A stretch of DNA of 64,000 bases, from positions 62,001 through 126,000 of the forward strand of contig JAFGVD010000010.1 in assembly GCA_016938135.1 (NCBI GenBank), in the 5' to 3' direction. The stretch is from Coriobacteriia bacterium. GTDB lineage: Bacteria > Actinomycetota > Coriobacteriia > Anaerosomatales > Anaerosomataceae. Position numbers and translations under genes: made by a program. This document shows, piece by piece, positions 11,462 through 19,819 of the stretch; the stretch's first letter is position 1; each line of letters begins with the position of its first letter. The notes under the pieces were generated by a model that saw only the letters and a program-made list of their open reading frames with translations, searched no databases and was not told where the DNA came from.

Positions 11462-12411
11462 CACTGGATCATCTCGTCACGGGGATCTGCAGGGGAGCGA
11501 TGGATGCGAAGAAGAGAGTGTGCGATGCCGACCATGCCGATCACGAGCACGCCGGAGGCAGCAGCGATGAGCCATGGCGAGATGATCCAAAACTCACGTT
11601 CGGCCACGAACGGTTTCTCCAGGCCTGCGTCGGCCCAGAACCGTGCCGTGAACCGACCGAATGCGGGGGTGTCGGTCCAGATACGCTCCACATCCAAAGA
11701 ATCCTCGGGAAGGAGCGTGCATTCACCGATGGGCAGCCGTGCGATGACGGTCGCCCCCTTCAAGATATCAACGTAGCCTTCCATATTCAGGTGGATGTTG
11801 CCGTTGTTGGCGATGGAGGCTCGGACAGGCACGGCCTCACCAAAGTTGGTGGGCGGCACCTGGAGTTCTCGTAGGATGGCTTCCCGCACGAGCTCTTCGA
11901 CTTGATCCAGGGTCTGACCTTCGGCGTCTGGAGGGTAGACGATGGCGAGAAGCAGGGCGTTCATTTGAAGAACTGTGGGAGTGCTTCCGGGAGCCACCTC
12001 TGTGGGTGTCCCAAGCACCTGGACATACGTGCAGTACGTTCCGTAGTCAGTCGTCTCCGGGGCGTTGATCATGATGCTGACACGACGGTTCTCGCCGGGC
12101 TGGAGGATGGGGCTCTCGCCAAAGGAGATCTCGAGCCACGCTCCGCATGCATGGAACGCCTCGGCGTCTCTTGCGTCAACGGCGTAGGCCTTGCCTGAGG
12201 AGTCCCGCGCGAAGTCCCATGACGCCACGTCGATCTGCATGGGCGTATCGCCGTTGTTCAGTACCGTGACGGAGGTCTCATAGCTTTCTCCCGGAGCGAT
12301 GAATATCTCCACTTTGCTCGGGATGACGGCTAGGTCTGCATAAGCGGTTCCCGGTAGAGCCACCAGGAACAACAAGCATGCGATCGAGACCAGTAGGGTC
12401 TGTCTTCTCAA
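11461..12411 (-). CDS. Membrane-anchored Ig-fold, chaperone-like exported protein (DUF916-like)
   Basis: The 316-residue product starts at TTG, 6 bases after GGAGGAGGT. It has a signal peptide (cleavage near AYA-DLAV), a PapD/DUF916-like immunoglobulin domain (about 27-145: IPSKVEIFIAPGES, VTVLNNGDTP, LQPGENRRVSIMI), a second beta domain (about 195-270) and one C-terminal membrane helix (about 278-300) with a short basic tail. DUF916/WxL and pilus-chaperone families share this N-terminal pattern. It probably sits on the outer face of the membrane and handles or binds the exported protein encoded upstream. The family placement is by motif, not a search. Confidence 0.7.
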   Translation of the reverse strand: MRRQTLLVSIACLLFLVALPGTAYADLAVIPSKVEIFIAPGESYETSVTVLNNGDTPMQIDVASWDFARDSSGKAYAVDARDAEAFHACGAWLEISFGESPILQPGENRRVSIMINAPETTDYGTYCTYVQVLGTPTEVAPGSTPTVLQMNALLLAIVYPPDAEGQTLDQVEELVREAILRELQVPPTNFGEAVPVRASIANNGNIHLNMEGYVDILKGATVIARLPIGECTLLPEDSLDVERIWTDTPAFGRFTARFWADAGLEKPFVAEREFWIISPWLIAAASGVLVIGMVGIAHSLLRIHRSPADPRDEMIQ

Positions 12412-12431
12412 CGCGCTACCTCCTCCGCGCC

Positions 12432-12463
12432 AGATCCCGGGCGGCTGGTGCCGCCCGGGATCT
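12432..12463 (-). other. Strong intercistronic hairpin
   Basis: A perfect 13-bp inverted repeat (AGATCCCGGGCGG and its complement) with a 6-base loop fills most of the gap between the first and second genes of the minus-strand operon. No T-run follows on the minus strand. It is better read as an mRNA-stabilising or attenuating element that keeps the first gene's message more abundant than a full terminator. Confidence 0.7.
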
Positions 12464-12480
12464 TAGAACACCTGAGGCGT

Positions 12481-13221
12481 CTAGATCTGCCATACGGAGA
12501 ACATGACCCAGCCGGCGTACATGCCAGCCTCGTTCTGCCAATCAGGCTTATCCACGGAGAGTTTGATCTCCTCTGTGGTCACACAGTCCGGCGGAACCGC
12601 GTGCGGGGCACTGATGAACATATTCCCCACGTCCTCGCCGTCCACATGGACCTTGAGCGGCAACGGCGTGGCTAGGCCTGTGTCATCCTCCCACGCGCGT
12701 CCACCCGCGTCATCGCACCAAACGGGCATGAGGCCTCGCCCGGTGTAGACGCTCTTGACGTACTCGTCGTTGCTCATGACCTTGAGGAACCCGACGTCGG
12801 TGCCATTGAGACCCTGGGGGTCTTCATAGCCCTCGACAGGGCTGGTGTTGCCCAGGTAGAAGCTGCACTTCGGAGCACCCTGGGCGTCATACAGACCCAC
12901 CGACAACGAGTGGACGATGTCCACGTAGACGGGAACCTGGAAGCAGATACCCAACTCGTCGTTGTTGTGGATCATGTCCATAGGAGCGTCGCATGAAGTG
13001 ACAAGACAGGGTCCGGTCCTTACGATCGGCATGAAGCAACAGGCCCCGGTCCTGAGAGTCTCATTCTCTGTGAGTTCGATGATCTCCAGGTCCTGCGGGA
13101 GCTCTGCAGGGATCTCCAGCTGATCGATCCCCTCCATGTCCGGTACGGTTGCCAACGCCGGCGTTGCCGCCATCATCAGAGCAAGAGCCGTCACAAGTAC
13201 GAACACGATTGATTTCTTCAC
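12481..13221 (-). CDS. Secreted Cys-rich protein, first gene of the operon
   Basis: Not recognised. The 246-residue product has a textbook signal peptide (VKKS, hydrophobic core, PALA-TVPD). The mature part contains ten or so cysteines in a pattern suggesting disulfides (TGACCF, TGPCLVTSC, GICFQ, PKCSF, VWCDD, PDCVT). No membrane helix follows, so it should be exported. The GTG at 13221 is chosen because the upstream in-frame GTG lies inside the GGAGGAGGTG ribosome site. Its place ahead of the chaperone-like gene, separated by a strong hairpin, suggests it is the abundant product of the operon, for example a surface subunit. That role is inference. Confidence 0.72.
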   Translation of the reverse strand: MKKSIVFVLVTALALMMAATPALATVPDMEGIDQLEIPAELPQDLEIIELTENETLRTGACCFMPIVRTGPCLVTSCDAPMDMIHNNDELGICFQVPVYVDIVHSLSVGLYDAQGAPKCSFYLGNTSPVEGYEDPQGLNGTDVGFLKVMSNDEYVKSVYTGRGLMPVWCDDAGGRAWEDDTGLATPLPLKVHVDGEDVGNMFISAPHAVPPDCVTTEEIKLSVDKPDWQNEAGMYAGWVMFSVWQI

Positions 13222-13241
13222 TTGTAGCACCTCCTCCCTTA

Positions 13242-13260
13242 CGTGCGGTCATTCCGCACG
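13242..13260 (-). promoter_or_regulatory. 5'-UTR hairpin of the exported-protein operon
   Basis: CGTGCGG and CCGCACG pair around a 5-base loop and end two bases before the AGGGAGGAGG ribosome site of the first gene. Such a hairpin next to the Shine-Dalgarno could stabilise the 5' end or modulate initiation. Confidence 0.4.
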
Positions 13261-13474
13261 GTACTTCGCTCTGTCTTCGCGTGAACCACAGAGACAGATG
13301 CGCACCCTCTATCTTGCTCACCTGCCACGTCTATCGCGCCGTCCCTCGGGATGGTCTTTGGGCTGCACTTCTGGCCGTGCGGATACCTGTACCGACGTAC
13401 AGCTGTGTCAGGCCGGGTGGTAGTATGGATGCGTGAAGAAGAACCCATCGCATCCATTCAGTGAACCGTTGAGA

Positions 13475-14134
13475 ATGGCCGGAGTGACGGCTGTTCTCTT
13501 TGATTTGGACGGGACCCTGATAAACACCGTCGATCACATCCTTGCGTCGTTCAGGCATGCTACGGAGACGGTGTTGGGCCGGTCCCTCTCGGATGAGATC
13601 TTGATGCACAACGTGGGGATCCCCCTCAAGGCGCAGATGTTCGAGTTCACGGACGACCCTGAGATCGCCGAGAAGCTCTTGCAGGAGTACCGCACCTTCA
13701 ACCACGCGTGTCATGACGAGATGGCGAAGCTGTATCCCGGCACCCGGGAGGTGCTGGCGCAGATCCAGTCGCGCAAGATACCGATGGGGATCGTCACATC
13801 CAAAGGCACGCCGATGGCCAGGCGTGGAGTCGAGCTGTTCTCCCTTGCGGAGTATTTCAAGGTGATCGTCACAGCAGATGATGTGATCAGGCACAAACCC
13901 GATCCGTATCCGGTCGTTCACGCTGCTGAGCTTCTGGCCGTCTCGCCTCAGGAGTGTGTTTTCGTGGGTGACAGCCCGCATGACATCGAGGCAGGCCGCG
14001 CCGCGGGTTCACATACGGTCGCCATCACCTGGGGAGTCTCTGACGCCGAGCGCCTCAGCGCGGCAGGGCCGGATTTCATGATCGACGATATCACGGAACT
14101 GCCGGCACTTCTGTTTGCAGGACCGTCTCTCTGA
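13475..14134 (+). CDS. HAD-superfamily phosphatase (Gph/PpaX-like)
   Basis: The 219-residue product has all four HAD motifs: I (FDLDGTL, nucleophile Asp), II (VTSKG), III (Lys in RHKPDPYP) and IV (VGDSPHDIEAG). The helical cap after motif I is of the phosphoglycolate/pyrophosphatase PpaX type. The substrate is not determined by sequence. The ATG at 13475 begins just before the domain; a GTG at 13433 is also in frame and would add 14 residues, and neither has a strong ribosome site. It is divergent from the exported-protein operon. Confidence 0.88.
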   Translation: MAGVTAVLFDLDGTLINTVDHILASFRHATETVLGRSLSDEILMHNVGIPLKAQMFEFTDDPEIAEKLLQEYRTFNHACHDEMAKLYPGTREVLAQIQSRKIPMGIVTSKGTPMARRGVELFSLAEYFKVIVTADDVIRHKPDPYPVVHAAELLAVSPQECVFVGDSPHDIEAGRAAGSHTVAITWGVSDAERLSAAGPDFMIDDITELPALLFAGPSL

Positions 14135-14219
14135 CAGGACAAGAATCGTGCTCGTTGACTCCAGCTGAGCCTGGGGTACACATGGATGAGTGAGTCTTAG
14201 GTCGGACAAGGAGGGTGCT

Positions 14220-15713
14220 GTGTCCAAAGGTAAGGTCATCGCCGCTGTTGTAGCTGTCGTGCTTGTTGCTGGTGTTGGCGTGGCGATCGCCATCAACGCC
14301 CGGAGCGGCGGAGTAGAAGTGAGCGTGGAGAGCGCAACAAGGGGCGCGCTCGCGGTCACGGTCACCGCTTCCGGAGAAGTCGAGGCGGACGAAGAGGGCG
14401 ACATCTACCCGCCAACCGCGACGACTATCGAGAGCATCGTCGTGACCGAGGGGCAGACGGTGAAGAAGGGCGATCTTATCGCCACTCTTGATACGGCGCC
14501 CTTAGAAGTCCAAGTCGCGCAGGCCCAGGCAGCATATGAAGGGGCTCTTGCGCAGGCCGACGCCGTGCGAAAGACAGCGCCATCCTCCGCCGATAAAGAC
14601 GCCGCCAGCGCTGCGGTAAATGCCGCTTACTCGGCCTATGCCGCGGCCCTGGCCCAATACGAGGCCGTCAAAGAGGCGGTGCCCTCGCAGGAGGCGATCG
14701 ACCTCGCACAGTCTGAGGTGGATCAGGCGCAGCTTGACTACGAGGCAGCCCTCCAGGCCTATCAGGATTTCCTTCTTGCCAACCCGGCGCCGCGTGATGC
14801 AGTAGATGAGGCTGCGCTGGCCGTGCTGGGTGCTGTGCGTGATCAGATGTATGCGGATCTTCTTTCGGCGCAGGCGACCCTGGCTCAGTTGCTGGCGGCG
14901 CAGGATAACACCGCCGCGGAGGCTGCGGCCAAGGCGGCAAAAGACCAGGCCTGGGCCGCGTACCTTGCTGCGCTCGCGCAGCAGTCCGCGCTTGAGAAGG
15001 CATCCGATACGGGAGCCGCCCGGTCTTCGGCGGACTCAGCAGTAGATGTCGCCCGACTCGCCCTCGATCTTGCGATAGAGAATCTTGGGAAGGCCGAACT
15101 GCGCGCCCCCATGGACGGGAAGGTCGTCTTCAATTCGGCGGCAGGAAGCCTGTCCGCGCTTGGCGGCAGCTCCTCTGAAGGAAAGCCCACAGTGGGCTCC
15201 TCGGTCACCCCGGCGAGCCCTCCGTTCAGCGTGGTCGTATTCGACCATGTGGTGTTCACCGCACTTGTGGATGAGGCCGACATCGCGAAGATAGAAGAGG
15301 GGCAACCGGTCTTCATCACGCTGGACGCGATCGTCGGCGAGGTCTTCGAGGCCACCGTCGAACGTGTAGAGCGGACGTCATCCCTTACGCCCACCGGAGG
15401 CACGGCGTTTCCCGTGCTCATGCGGCTGAAGGACGTGGGAGAACGCGCGCTTCTCGGCATGAACGGTTCAGTGGATATCGAGATCAGCTCGATCGATGAC
15501 GCGATCTCGGTGCCCGTGGAGGCGGTGCTCGATGACAGCGACGGCAGCTATGTCTTCTTGGTGCGCGACGGCCGGGCGGTACGGGTGAATGTGAAGACCG
15601 GCACGCTGACTGACACTCGTGCTCAGATACTCACCGGCGTTGCGGCGGATGACAAGGTCGTAATCAGTGGTCTGACCGAGCTTGAAGATGGCGTGACGGT
15701 GAAGGTGAAATAG
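14220..15713 (+). CDS. MacA-like membrane-fusion/adaptor protein
   Basis: The 497-residue product has one N-terminal membrane anchor (about 5-25) and a first biotinyl-lipoyl half (GQTVKKGDLIATLD). A long Ala-rich alpha-helical hairpin (about 100-290) follows, then the second lipoyl half (AELRAPMDGKV) and beta-barrel and membrane-proximal domains. This is the HlyD/MacA adaptor plan. The GTG at 14220 has AAGGAGG 6 bases upstream. It is followed at once by an ABC ATPase and FtsX-type permease, so it should be the periplasm-side partner of that transporter. Confidence 0.88.
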   Translation: MSKGKVIAAVVAVVLVAGVGVAIAINARSGGVEVSVESATRGALAVTVTASGEVEADEEGDIYPPTATTIESIVVTEGQTVKKGDLIATLDTAPLEVQVAQAQAAYEGALAQADAVRKTAPSSADKDAASAAVNAAYSAYAAALAQYEAVKEAVPSQEAIDLAQSEVDQAQLDYEAALQAYQDFLLANPAPRDAVDEAALAVLGAVRDQMYADLLSAQATLAQLLAAQDNTAAEAAAKAAKDQAWAAYLAALAQQSALEKASDTGAARSSADSAVDVARLALDLAIENLGKAELRAPMDGKVVFNSAAGSLSALGGSSSEGKPTVGSSVTPASPPFSVVVFDHVVFTALVDEADIAKIEEGQPVFITLDAIVGEVFEATVERVERTSSLTPTGGTAFPVLMRLKDVGERALLGMNGSVDIEISSIDDAISVPVEAVLDDSDGSYVFLVRDGRAVRVNVKTGTLTDTRAQILTGVAADDKVVISGLTELEDGVTVKVK

Positions 15714-15716
15714 CCT

Positions 15717-16481
15717 GTGCCCACAGACCCTGCCACTCCACGCGTCGTTCTTGAGACTCGCGACGTCATCAAGACCTACTTCCTTGAGGGTATCGAGGTG
15801 AATGCTCTGCGGGGCGTCTCGCTCACGATCCGCGAAGGTGAGATGGTGTCGTTGATGGGGCCTTCCGGATCAGGCAAGTCCACCTTGATGCACATCGTGG
15901 GCCTGTTGGACACGCCCACCAGCGGGCAGGTGGTCTTGGAGAACGTGGACGCCAGCACGATGTCGGCTAACCAGTTGGCCGAGCTGCGCAACCGCTACAT
16001 AGGCTTTGTGTTCCAGTCATTCAATCTGCTGCCGAGAACATCGGCTCTAGCCAACGTTGAGCTGCCGCTCGTCTACTCGGGCGTCTCAGGGAGCGAGCGG
16101 ACCCGCCGAGCCAAAGCCGCGCTCGAGAGAGTCGCCCTCGCCAATCGCCTTGGACACTTCAGCAGTCAGCTGTCAGGTGGTCAGCAGCAGCGCGTGGCTA
16201 TCGCCCGGGCTCTGGTCAGCAACCCGAGCATCGTGCTGGCCGACGAGCCCACCGGGAACCTCGATTCCAAGTCCGGCATAGAGGTCATGGCCATGCTTCA
16301 GGAGTTGAACGCGCAAGGTATCACGGTCGTAGTCGTCACGCACGATGACCGCATCGCGCGGCATGCGCAGCGGGTGGTGCGGATCTTGGACGGACGCATC
16401 CAGTCCGAGGAGATCGTGCGCCAGCGGATACAGGCTGCCGATGAGCTGCGGGATCTGCCTGCCGAGGAGGTTGCAGGATGA
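15717..16481 (+). CDS. MacB/LolD-type ABC transporter ATPase
   Basis: The 254-residue product has Walker A (GPSGSGKST), Q loop (VFQSFNLL), signature (LSGGQQQRVAIARAL), Walker B (IVLADEPTGNLD) and H loop (VVTHD). The EPTGNLDS and FQSFNLLP sequences are typical of the MacB/LolD/FtsE group that drives mechanotransmission rather than substrate passage. It starts at GTG 3 bases after the adaptor stop and overlaps the permease by 4 bases. Confidence 0.93.
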   Translation: MPTDPATPRVVLETRDVIKTYFLEGIEVNALRGVSLTIREGEMVSLMGPSGSGKSTLMHIVGLLDTPTSGQVVLENVDASTMSANQLAELRNRYIGFVFQSFNLLPRTSALANVELPLVYSGVSGSERTRRAKAALERVALANRLGHFSSQLSGGQQQRVAIARALVSNPSIVLADEPTGNLDSKSGIEVMAMLQELNAQGITVVVVTHDDRIARHAQRVVRILDGRIQSEEIVRQRIQAADELRDLPAEEVAG

Positions 16482-17671
16482 ATTTCCTCGAGAGCGTCAG
16501 GATCGCGTTTCGTGCCCTGGCCGCTAACAAGGCGCGAAGCCTGTTGACGATGCTGGGCGTGATCATCGGCGTGGCAGCCGTCATCTTGCTTGTGGGTATC
16601 GGCACCGGCGTGCAAGACGAGGTCACCGGATCGATCGAAGGGCTGGGCTCCAATCTCCTGTTCGTGCTGCCCGGCCAGTTTGATTCCCCGACCGGCGGTC
16701 AGCCCACCCCGCCATCCAGACAGTTCACCATCGAAGACGCGCAGTATATCGAGCGCAGAGTGAGCGGCCTGGACGCAGTCGTCCCCGTCATCCAGGGCGG
16801 TGCGACGATCAAGTCGGGCAACCGCAGCATGAGGGTGGTTGTGGCTGCCGCTACCGAGCAGGGCAACGAGGTCTTCTCGGCAACCATCGAGGACGGTCGA
16901 CACTACAGGCGCAGCGAGGTCCAGGCGGCTTCCCGTGTCGTGGCTCTTGGTGCATCCGTGACCAGGCAGTTGTTCCCCGGCCAAGACCCGCTAGGCAAAT
17001 CTGTCACCATTCAAGGACAGCGCTTCACCGTGATCGGTCACTATCAGGCGCAGGGAGGCGGCTTTGGTGGTGACCAGGACGCGCAGGTCTACATGCCTGT
17101 CACCACGGCCCAGCGGGTGCTGGGCGTCGATGACATCGGCACTATCGTGGTGAAGGTCTCTGATTCCGAGGGGATCGACCGCGCGAAGGCCGACATACTA
17201 CGGGTGATGAAGCCGCGCTTTGGCGATGAGATCACGGTGTTCTCCCAGGAGCAGACGCTGGGAATCCTCTCCGACCTGCTGGGCACATTGACTTACATGC
17301 TTGCCGGTATCGCCGGTATCTCACTGCTGGTCGGCGGGATCGGCATCATGAACATCATGCTGGTGTCCGTGCAGGAGCGGACCCGCGAGATCGGTATCCG
17401 CAAGGCGGTGGGTGCGCGCACATACGACATCCTCAGCCAGTTCGTCATCGAGGCGGTGGCGCTTTCGGTCATGGGGGGCGGCATCGGCATAGCGATAGGG
17501 TGGGGAGGAGCCAAGATCCTCAGCGCCTCTACGCCTGTGCCCTCGGAAGTGACACCGTGGGCCGTGGCGATGGCGTTCTTCTTCGCGTTCGGGGTGGGTG
17601 TGTTCTTCGGCGTGTATCCGGCCTACAAGGCAAGCAAGCTCGACCCCATCGTCGCGCTGCGTTACGAGTAG
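16478..17671 (+). CDS. MacB-type FtsX-domain permease
   Basis: The 397-residue product has four membrane helices: one N-terminal (about 20-42), a large extracytoplasmic MacB_PCD domain (about 45-240), then three helices in the FtsX domain (about 270-395). The coupling region GIRKAVGARTYDILSQFVIEA is characteristic. ATGA overlap with the ATPase implies coupled translation. With adaptor and ATPase it forms a tripartite MacAB-like exporter of peptides, macrolides or lipoproteins; the substrate is unknown. Confidence 0.92.
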   Translation: MNFLESVRIAFRALAANKARSLLTMLGVIIGVAAVILLVGIGTGVQDEVTGSIEGLGSNLLFVLPGQFDSPTGGQPTPPSRQFTIEDAQYIERRVSGLDAVVPVIQGGATIKSGNRSMRVVVAAATEQGNEVFSATIEDGRHYRRSEVQAASRVVALGASVTRQLFPGQDPLGKSVTIQGQRFTVIGHYQAQGGGFGGDQDAQVYMPVTTAQRVLGVDDIGTIVVKVSDSEGIDRAKADILRVMKPRFGDEITVFSQEQTLGILSDLLGTLTYMLAGIAGISLLVGGIGIMNIMLVSVQERTREIGIRKAVGARTYDILSQFVIEAVALSVMGGGIGIAIGWGGAKILSASTPVPSEVTPWAVAMAFFFAFGVGVFFGVYPAYKASKLDPIVALRYE

Positions 17672-17678
17672 ACCCGGC

Positions 17679-18173
17679 TCAAGAGGTGAAGTCGCTTGGG
17701 TCCACGTGATCCAGGAAGTCACGGAACGCTTCGACCTCCTGCTCCTCATCGACCTCCTCGATGACCACGCCTGACGTGGCGAGTACTTCTTCATCGACGA
17801 AGATGGGGCACCCGGCACGCACTGCAAGCGCCAAGGAGTCAGAGGGGCGTGCGTCCAGGACGAGGTCGAGTGCCTCTCCGCGCAGCGTGATCGCTGCGTA
17901 GTATGTGCCGCCGTCAATACGGGTGACCTCCACGCGGTTCACAGAAAAGCCCATCGTTTCGATCGTGGACAGAAGCAGATCGTGTGTCATTGGGCGGGGG
18001 AAATTGACTCCCTGCAATGCGATGAGGATGGCCGTGGCCTCAGGGTGCCCGATCCAGATAGGAAGGACGCGGATGCCTCCTTCGGCAAGGACGTCCTCGA
18101 CAGGGCGCAGCAGTATGACAGGCTGACCGCTGACGGCGTCTGCACTGATGTTGATGATGTTGACCTGGATCAC
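17679..18173 (-). CDS. Bifunctional nuclease family (DUF151) protein
   Basis: The 164-residue product matches the DUF151/BFN family: ILLRPVED, LPIWIGHPEATAIL, the PRPMTHDLL segment, and LDARPSDSLALAVRAGCPIFVDEEVL. The final ~25 residues form an acidic tail. Plant and bacterial members have been reported with DNase/RNase activity; physiological roles vary. GTG start with AAAGGGG 5 bases upstream. It converges with the MacB-like permease with only 7 bases between stops. Confidence 0.9.
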   Translation of the reverse strand: MIQVNIINISADAVSGQPVILLRPVEDVLAEGGIRVLPIWIGHPEATAILIALQGVNFPRPMTHDLLLSTIETMGFSVNRVEVTRIDGGTYYAAITLRGEALDLVLDARPSDSLALAVRAGCPIFVDEEVLATSGVVIEEVDEEQEVEAFRDFLDHVDPSDFTS

Positions 18174-18324
18174 AGCCGCCCCTTTCTCTTACATAGGTAC
18201 CGTACCACTCAAAGACGAGTACTATTCCTCCAGGCCGAGAGGAACTCGCATCTCCGGAGGCGGCGCGACTGGGTTAAGCTATACACCTTGGAGTTCATCG
18301 GGGAGCCACGTGCCAGTATCGTTC

Positions 18325-18353
18325 TTGACGCTCTCGCGGCGCTGGGCTATGGT
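18325..18353 (+). promoter_or_regulatory. Promoter of the tRNA-Ile gene
   Basis: TTGACG (18325-18330) and TATGGT (18348-18353) are separated by exactly 17 bases and end 17 bases before the mature tRNA. The match to a sigma-70-type promoter is good. Confidence 0.7.
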
Positions 18354-18370
18354 ATCGGAGCGTTTTGCAT

Positions 18371-18447
18371 GGGCCCGTAGCTCAGTTGGTTAGAGCGCAC
18401 GGCTGATAACCGTGAGGTCGATGGTTCGAATCCATCCGGGCCCACCA
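18371..18447 (+). tRNA. trnI: tRNA-Ile (GAT anticodon)
   Basis: A 77-base cloverleaf with CCA encoded. The acceptor GGGCCCG pairs with CGGGCCC, the D-loop reads AGCTCAGTTGGTTAGAGC, the anticodon loop is CTGATAA giving GAT, and the T arm has GGTTCGAATCC. The discriminator base is A. Confidence 0.97.
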
Positions 18448-18462
18448 TGCACACAGACTGAA

Positions 18463-18486
18463 GCCTCCGGCGCGCCGGGGGCTTTT
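18463..18486 (+). terminator. Terminator after tRNA-Ile
   Basis: GCCTCCGG and CCGGGGGC form an 8-bp stem (one G-U pair) with a CGCG loop, followed by TTTT. Confidence 0.85.
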
Positions 18487-18589
18487 CTTATTCCCGGAGA
18501 ATGTCCGCTGAGGACGGTGTTGGAGATCAGATGCGAGAAGGCCCGCCGCGAATGCGACGGACCTTCTTTGATTGCGGGGGCCAGGAAGT

Positions 18590-18727
18590 CTAGTCCTCCT
18601 CGGCAAGGGCAGCCTGAGCTTCCTTCTTCGCCTTCATGTTGGCCATGATCTTGCCGAACACCACGAGCTTGACGTAGGCGATGACGACCACGCCAATGCC
18701 GATGAGTACCCACCAGTACCACTCCAT
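18590..18727 (-). CDS. Small single-helix membrane protein (45 aa)
   Basis: A short ORF reads MEWYWWVLIGIGVVVIAYVK and onward to KAKKEAQAALAEED. It has one membrane helix (about residues 5-24) and a charged, Lys/Ala/Glu-rich helical tail. A perfect AAAGGAG lies 6 bases before the ATG. It is the last gene of the ABC-exporter operon, 27 bases after the second permease, so it may be a small accessory subunit or regulator of that exporter. No family is recognised. Confidence 0.65.
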   Translation of the reverse strand: MEWYWWVLIGIGVVVIAYVKLVVFGKIMANMKAKKEAQAALAEED

Positions 18728-18754
18728 CACGGTCTCCTTTCCCAGTCCGTTTGC

Positions 18755-19819
18755 TTACCGGGCCGCCATCTGTGCCTGTACGCGACGGGCAACGAAGCCC
18801 ACAACCGGTATGAGCGCCACGGTTATGCCGATCGCCACCACGAGTTCGAGCCACACCTCGCTGATCGAGCCGCCCATGACCGAGACCTGCCAGATGGGCT
18901 CGATGATCCAGTAGAGCGGGAAGAGCTTCGCGATCCACTGCGGCCACTCGGGGAAGATGTAGAACAGCGTTGGCGCGAACAGGAAGATGCCGAGGCCCTT
19001 GACGAGTCCGAACATCATCGCCGAGTCCTTGGCGAATGTGCCAATGAGCAGTCCGATCATCGAGGAAAGCGATGCGGCGACGACAACGACCGCGAGAACC
19101 TGAAGCCAGTTCCCGCCGAGCGCCTGGTTGAGTGCGAGAGTCGCAGTGGCCATCACCGTGGCAAGCACGGTTCCGAGAGCCCATTTGGCGGTGAGCACGT
19201 CACCGATCTTCGCAGGTGATACCAGCAATGCCATGAGCGTGCCCTGCTCCTTCTCCTCCACCAGGTTGGAACCCGGTATGAAGATGCCGGCCATTACCAG
19301 GGCGTAGAACACGATGACCGGAACCAGGCGCACGGAGATAGGAAGTCCCGTGGTACCGAAGTTCACGACATCCACGGTGACGGGCGCCGTGCTGCCCTCC
19401 AGCTCTCTTATGAGGTCGATGGCGGTGACCGTCAAAATGATCCGGTTGGAGGAGAGGCTCTCGCCGCCGATGTAGAACTGCAGGTCTGGTTGCTCGCCGC
19501 TGGTGACAGCCTCATCGAAGCCGGCCGGCAGAATGAGGCCGGCGTCGAGGTCGTTGGCCTCGACCTGGGTCTTCAGCTCCTCGGTATCGTCGAGAAGCGT
19601 CAGGCTGATCCCCTCCATGCCTTCGATCTCCGCGGTGATCTGTGAATCGCCATCGTCCACTATGCCCAGTCGCGGTTCCGGGTTGAACAGCGAACCGAAC
19701 GCGACCTGCAGTATCAGCGTCAACGCGAAGGGGAGCACGATCATCCACAAGAACAGCGGTGAGCGCGGTCCTATCGCCATGTCTTTGCGTAGTACCTTCC
19801 AGGTGAGTCTGGGGCTCAT
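18755..19819 (-). CDS. ABC-2 type exporter permease (second of two)
   Basis: The 354-residue product has an N-terminal helix (about 18-40), an extracytoplasmic domain (about 45-165) and five C-terminal helices, the ABC-2 membrane plan of NatB/YhaP-like exporters. The NLVEEKEQGTLMALLVSPAK segment is the typical coupling helix. The ATG at 19819 follows AAAGGTGG and overlaps the upstream permease stop by 4 bases. Upstream ORF extension is rejected because it lies inside that gene. Together with the other permease it probably forms a heterodimeric channel. Confidence 0.9.
   Translation of the reverse strand: MSPRLTWKVLRKDMAIGPRSPLFLWMIVLPFALTLILQVAFGSLFNPEPRLGIVDDGDSQITAEIEGMEGISLTLLDDTEELKTQVEANDLDAGLILPAGFDEAVTSGEQPDLQFYIGGESLSSNRIILTVTAIDLIRELEGSTAPVTVDVVNFGTTGLPISVRLVPVIVFYALVMAGIFIPGSNLVEEKEQGTLMALLVSPAKIGDVLTAKWALGTVLATVMATATLALNQALGGNWLQVLAVVVVAASLSSMIGLLIGTFAKDSAMMFGLVKGLGIFLFAPTLFYIFPEWPQWIAKLFPLYWIIEPIWQVSVMGGSISEVWLELVVAIGITVALIPVVGFVARRVQAQMAAR

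Noticed and set aside
18382..18606. Minus-strand ORF ending MDSNHRPHGYQPCALTN
   Set aside because: Antisense of tRNA-Ile and another classic spurious translation.
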